DNA of 8,718 bases from Bacillota bacterium. Its GTDB lineage: Bacteria > Bacillota_C > Negativicutes > CTSoil-072. Position 1 is the first letter of the stretch. The number at the start of each line of letters is the position of its first letter. The notes beneath the pieces are model-generated. The model searched no databases. It had not been told where the DNA came from and saw nothing but the letters and a program-made list of their open reading frames with translations. A program made the position numbers and the translations under genes. The stretch lies in the NCBI GenBank assembly GCA_017861495.1, contig JAGFXW010000082.1, forward strand, positions 1-8,718. Direction: 5' to 3'. This document shows, piece by piece, positions 5,694 to 8,718 of this stretch.

Positions 5694-6419
5694 GTGTTAG
5701 TGGATCCCGGATCTTTCCTTACTGCCGTTGTACTGGCAGCCATACTCATGGTTACAGGCCGCTTTTCCATAGAAAAAACATTGGGACGGCGACGTGCGCT
5801 GTCTGCGGCGGCAGGCGCATCAATCGCTTATATATTTGTGAATTTGCTGCCTGAGATTGAAACGATCGCCATGATGTTTCACCATGAAGCGGGTTTTCTG
5901 CCCTATGAGGGTGCTTATGGCGTAAATTTAGCAATGATGCTGGGATTTGTTTTTTTCTACGGCCTGGATGAGATGAGACCGCTGCCAGCCGGGAACACAG
6001 AAAAAAATAGAAATAAAGTAGCTTTTTGGGTACAAATCCTGGGTTATGGCGGGTATATCAGTCTCATCGGCTATTTGCTTGTCCGGTCTTTGGCGGAAGA
6101 AGAGCTATCCCGGTCACTCTATGCACTATCGATGAGCATGCATTTCGGTCTTATTGGCTTTGGCCTCCGTGATTTGCATAAACAAGATTACGACCGCATT
6201 GGCCGGTACGCGCTTGCCGGTTTTTGTCTTGCCGGCTGGTTGGTGGGGACGATGGTCGAACTGCCGAAATTCGTCGTGATGCTCTTATTTGGTTTTGTCA
6301 GCGGCGGAGTGTTATCGGTGACCGGTATTGTGGAATTGCCCAAAGGCGAGGAAGGCAGGTTCATTCCGTTTCTGTCGGGAGCTGTAGCGTATGCGGCGTT
6401 CCTGATCCTCTTCCGGTAG
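5694..6419 (+). CDS. Eight-TM membrane protein, distantly ZIP-like, function unknown
   Basis: About 241 residues with roughly eight hydrophobic helices, the count of ZIP metal transporters. Two stretches recall ZIP proteins: GASIAYIFVNLLPEIE near the second helix (ZIPs have a similar ...HLLPE), and LLFGFVSGGVLSVTGIVELP in the seventh helix. In the fifth helix, SMSMHFGLIGFGLRDL occupies the place of the HN.P.G metal motif but keeps only the His, and I see no HE.PHE-type motif. If it is a ZIP relative, it may not move metal by the usual site. Start: GAGG (5679-5682) is 11 nt before GTG 5694; GTG 5685 is too close to it but in frame. The 5' end lies 15 nt after the amber-interrupted gene, suggesting coupling. 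Family assignment is tentative. Confidence 0.75.
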   Translation: MLVDPGSFLTAVVLAAILMVTGRFSIEKTLGRRRALSAAAGASIAYIFVNLLPEIETIAMMFHHEAGFLPYEGAYGVNLAMMLGFVFFYGLDEMRPLPAGNTEKNRNKVAFWVQILGYGGYISLIGYLLVRSLAEEELSRSLYALSMSMHFGLIGFGLRDLHKQDYDRIGRYALAGFCLAGWLVGTMVELPKFVVMLLFGFVSGGVLSVTGIVELPKGEEGRFIPFLSGAVAYAAFLILFR

Positions 6420-6599
6420 CGGTTCTATCTTGATCGAAAAAAGGATCATTAAAATTTCAAAAAGACCACAAGAATCCAGGCGCTGTGATCGAGAACATGT
6501 TCCAAACCAATGGCACTCATCTTAATGACGAGTGGTGCCGCTTGTTTCGCGCCAAAGAAAAAAATAGATGTTTTTGCAAAAACTAGAGGAGGCTTGCCG
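6420..6599. other. 180-nt gap upstream of the second membrane-protein pair
   Basis: No terminator with a U tract and no convincing sigma-A promoter is visible. TGATC-GAAAAAAG-GATCA (6432-6449) is a short 5-bp hairpin. GTTTTTGCAAAAAC (6570-6583) is a perfect 14-bp palindrome directly abutting the Shine-Dalgarno of the next gene and may be a regulator site. An in-frame ATG at 6510 exists but lacks a Shine-Dalgarno. Confidence 0.45.
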
Positions 6600-6998
6600 A
6601 TGGAGGATCTGTTGAACAAATTGGGGGAATTATTGTTGGGTCGGGTCGATGGTCCGCTGCATTTCCGGTTTTTATTACAACCTGTCGTGGCTGTGCTGCT
6701 CGCGGTCAAAGCTGGCATTGCCGATGCGAAACTTGGACGGACTCCCTATTTTTGGTCTTTATTCAGCGAACCGGATCAGCGGCAAAAACATCTGCGTGAG
6801 GGTTGGAAATCTGTATCCAAAGTCTTTGTGCTTGCCTTTGTTCTGGATCTTGTATACCAATTTCTGGAGCTTCCACGCTTATATCCGCTTCATGCGCTGA
6901 TTATCGCCGTAGCCTTGGCCATCGTTCCCTATTTGCTTCTCCGTGGTCTTGTTACCCGGATCAGCACGGCCGCCGGGGTGAAGCAAAAACATGAATAG
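6600..6998 (+). CDS. Small integral membrane protein, conserved hypothetical
   Basis: A 132-residue protein beginning MEDLLNKLGELLLGRVDGPL. It shows the segment RVDGPLHFRFLLQPVVAVLLAVKAG, an amphipathic then hydrophobic helix, followed by IADAKLGRTPYFW, and two further hydrophobic stretches (VFVLAFVLDLVYQFLE and LIIAVALAIVPYLLLRGLV). I recognise the VDGPLHFR...G..DA..G..PYFW pattern as that of uncharacterised small membrane proteins but know no function. The start at 6600 is preferred over the upstream in-frame ATG at 6510 because AGAGGAGG (6585-6592) lies 7 nt before it. The last 8 nt overlap the DUF2254 gene, so the two are translationally coupled and probably act together. Confidence 0.8.
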   Translation: MEDLLNKLGELLLGRVDGPLHFRFLLQPVVAVLLAVKAGIADAKLGRTPYFWSLFSEPDQRQKHLREGWKSVSKVFVLAFVLDLVYQFLELPRLYPLHALIIAVALAIVPYLLLRGLVTRISTAAGVKQKHE

Positions 6999-8304
6999 CG
7001 TGTTCATGGCCTGGAATACCCGGTATAAGGTGAAGCGGTTTCTGCGCAAGTCTTTTTCGCTCGTGCCGATATCAGCGATTGTAGCCGCTATGGCCGCTGC
7101 CCCTTTGATACGCTGGATTGACGGACAAACACAGTGGCGATTGTTCGGAGTTGGAGTTGAAGGAGCAAAGGCCTTGGTAGGTACTTTGCCAGCCTCACTG
7201 TTATCATTGATCGTTTTTTCCCTGAGCATCATTTTGCTTGCAGTACAAATTGCCAGCAGTCAATATTCAGCCCGGGTAATAGCGCGGGTATTTGAAACCC
7301 CTATTCTAAGATGGGCATTAGGGGTTTTCGTCTTTACCCATACTTACTCACTGTTTGCTTTGGGAAGGATCGAAGATCATTCTCCCGAATTGCCTGTACT
7401 CGTAGCGTTGCTGATGAATCTAATCAGTCTTGCCTTGTTTCTCGTTCTCATACAATCCGTCGGCCAATCGTTCCGTCCGATAAAATTGCTTACTGTTGTT
7501 GCAGCGGATACAAAACAAGTCATAGAGGACATGTTCCCCACGCCGTATTCCACGCAATCCGAAGCACAGGAGAAAGATAAAGAGTATTGGGGAAAACCTT
7601 GCCGGAGCATCAAGAACAATCAGAAGGCAGGTGTTCTTGTTGCTTTTGACCAAGCAGGATTGGTTGAACTGGCAGCGAGGCAGGATTGCGTAGTGGAGTT
7701 TGTTGTTGCGGTGGGGGAATTTGTAGCAGAGGAGCAGCTATTCTTTTGTGTGCATGGCGCTGGAGCGGCAAGCATCACTGAGGCAGCGCTGTGGAGTTGC
7801 GTTGCGTTAGACGTAGAAAGAACATTGGACCAAGATCCTGCGTTTGGATTTCGCATTATTGTTGATGTTGCCAGCAAGGCGTTATCACCGGCAATCAATG
7901 ATCCTACTACGGGTGTACTGGCGATCGACCAGATCCAACATTTGCTGGCCCTGCTTGGTCAGCGGCAGATCGATAACGGCATCGTTAAAGACCTTGATGG
8001 GGCAGTACGCATTGTGTACCCCTCTTGCGAATGGAAAGAGTATGTGACGTTGGCAGTGACTGAAATCCGGTTGTATGGGAATAACAGTCCGCAAGTGACC
8101 CGGCGGTTACAGTCCATGTATGACTATCTCATGCAGGTTTTGCCAGAGTCGCGGGCCATTGTGATCGAAAAGGAAAGAGCGCTGTTGCAACAAACTATCG
8201 AAACGGCCTATGCGAACAACCAAGACCGTGAGCTTGCGGCGATTAGCGATTACCTGGGATTTGGCGCCTGCCGGTCCGGAAATGACAGGCGGATAAATAA
8301 ATAA
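6991..8304 (+). CDS. DUF2254 family membrane protein
   Basis: A 437-residue protein matching the DUF2254 family (predicted membrane proteins of unknown function). About four helices lie in the first 160 residues: roughly 22-42, 63-90 (LPASLLSLIVFSLSIILLAV), 104-122 and 132-155. QIASSQYSARVIARVF corresponds to the family's '.S.QYSPR.L' stretch. The C-terminal soluble part carries the most recognisable signature, RTLDQDPAFGFRIIVDVASK then ALSPAINDPTTGV. It overlaps the preceding small membrane protein by 8 nt. No strong Shine-Dalgarno precedes ATG 6991, consistent with coupled translation; an in-frame ATG at 7006 is an alternative. Stop TAA at 8302-8304. Role unknown; channel- or envelope-stress functions would be guesses. 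Confidence 0.9.
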   Translation: MNSVFMAWNTRYKVKRFLRKSFSLVPISAIVAAMAAAPLIRWIDGQTQWRLFGVGVEGAKALVGTLPASLLSLIVFSLSIILLAVQIASSQYSARVIARVFETPILRWALGVFVFTHTYSLFALGRIEDHSPELPVLVALLMNLISLALFLVLIQSVGQSFRPIKLLTVVAADTKQVIEDMFPTPYSTQSEAQEKDKEYWGKPCRSIKNNQKAGVLVAFDQAGLVELAARQDCVVEFVVAVGEFVAEEQLFFCVHGAGAASITEAALWSCVALDVERTLDQDPAFGFRIIVDVASKALSPAINDPTTGVLAIDQIQHLLALLGQRQIDNGIVKDLDGAVRIVYPSCEWKEYVTLAVTEIRLYGNNSPQVTRRLQSMYDYLMQVLPESRAIVIEKERALLQQTIETAYANNQDRELAAISDYLGFGACRSGNDRRINK

Positions 8305-8527
8305 TGGATTGCCATGCGAATTTGGGGCATAAATCAATGTAGAATGTGAAAATAGCTGCATTATTTTTGGCGTCACAGTGCTGCGATAAAGGTTCCTCTC
8401 ACGAGTGCGGCAAGTATGGAAGAAAAGCGGCAACCGGAAGGAAAGGTGGTGAGAGAGACTCTGGAATCGAATTGAACGTGGAGTATTTTCTTAGCTTGAA
8501 TAAATCGAAAAATATAAGGAGGTTCGT
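8305..8527 (+). other. Intergenic leader before an exported protein
   Basis: No coding sequence, clear terminator or consensus promoter is visible in these 223 nt. CTCTCAC (8396-8402) and GTGAGAG (8449-8455) can form a 7-bp helix closing a purine-rich 46-nt segment, so the RNA may be structured. It lacks the conserved blocks of the c-di-GMP aptamer found upstream. Confidence 0.4.
8516..8523 (+). promoter_or_regulatory. Strong ribosome binding site AAGGAGGT
   Basis: A perfect AAGGAGGT ends 4 nt before ATG 8528 and fixes the start of the partial exported protein. Confidence 0.85.
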
Positions 8528-8718
8528 ATGAAACGGAAAATCATTGTCGGCTTGATCGCCATAGTGTGCATGGCATTTTCGGTTCAGCCAGTTTTGGCCG
8601 CACAGGAAGAGAACCAAAATCCCATCGTTTTTTTGAAGGAAGAAAGATCTACGAATCCTGAGTCATTGGTTCGCTTTATGACTGACTATATCAGGTCTCT
8701 GCCGCAGTTTTATATTTG
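8528..8718 (+). CDS. Exported protein, N-terminal fragment (3' end outside window)
   Basis: The first 63 codons of a gene running off the window. The N-terminus is a clear signal peptide: MKRK, a hydrophobic core (IIVGLIAIVCMAFSV) and a VLAA cleavage site near residue 21. The mature part starts QEENQNPIVFLKEERSTNPE and continues VRFMTDYIRSLPQFYI. That is too little to assign a family. A perfect Shine-Dalgarno supports the start. Whether it belongs to the preceding operon is unclear: the 223-nt gap and structured leader suggest separate or attenuated expression. Confidence 0.8.
   Translation, partial: MKRKIIVGLIAIVCMAFSVQPVLAAQEENQNPIVFLKEERSTNPESLVRFMTDYIRSLPQFYI

Noticed and set aside
6510..6599. 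30-residue N-terminal extension of the small membrane protein from ATG 6510
   Set aside because: No Shine-Dalgarno at 6510, while ATG 6600 has AGAGGAGG at ideal spacing and starts a family-like N-terminus.
8396..8455. SAM-I riboswitch suggested by GCGGCAACC and AAAGGTG words
   Set aside because: The conserved P1/P2 entry and GGAGGGA-type core are missing and spacing does not fit.

Overview
The window looks like the chromosome of a diderm Firmicute, most likely a Negativicute of the Sporomusa/Pelosinus type. It joins an LPS-export permease (LptF/LptG family) and a DUF3084 protein with an OmpM-type porin, in which an SLH domain and a coiled coil precede a beta-barrel. That architecture is typical of Negativicutes. 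All genes I can support are on the + strand. The species assignment is inference.

Region 1 (1-2030) is the end of an envelope-biogenesis operon: the C-terminus of an LptF/LptG permease, a two-TM coiled-coil DUF3084 protein, and a YqgF/RuvX-like RNase H-fold protein translationally coupled to it. Region 2 (2031-3772) is an unusually structured leader, the ompM-like porin gene with codon use suggesting high expression, and a strong intrinsic terminator.

Region 3 (3773-4479) is about 700 bases without a gene but full of regulatory sequence. It has a perfect consensus sigma-A promoter (TTGACA-17-TATAAT) whose -10 lies inside an 11-bp perfect inverted repeat, a class I cyclic-di-GMP (GEMM-I) riboswitch, and a 14-bp-stem terminator. 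The terminator's 5' arm is the 3' part of the aptamer, which predicts an ON switch. A further 264-nt leader follows.

Region 4 (4480-8304) is the probable target operon. It encodes a signal-peptide-bearing outer-membrane beta-barrel of the Phenol_MetA_deg/'transporter' type, a small two-TM protein interrupted by an in-frame amber codon, an eight-TM ZIP-like protein without the usual metal-binding motifs, a small membrane protein of unknown function, and a DUF2254 membrane protein overlapping it by 8 nt. The last three form a second cluster after a 180-nt gap that may have its own control. Region 5 (8305-8718) is an intergenic leader and the start of another exported protein.

The most notable element is the layered control (operator-like repeat, consensus promoter, c-di-GMP riboswitch, long leader) ahead of a set of envelope proteins of unknown role. 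No mobile elements, CRISPR arrays, tRNAs or rRNAs were seen.
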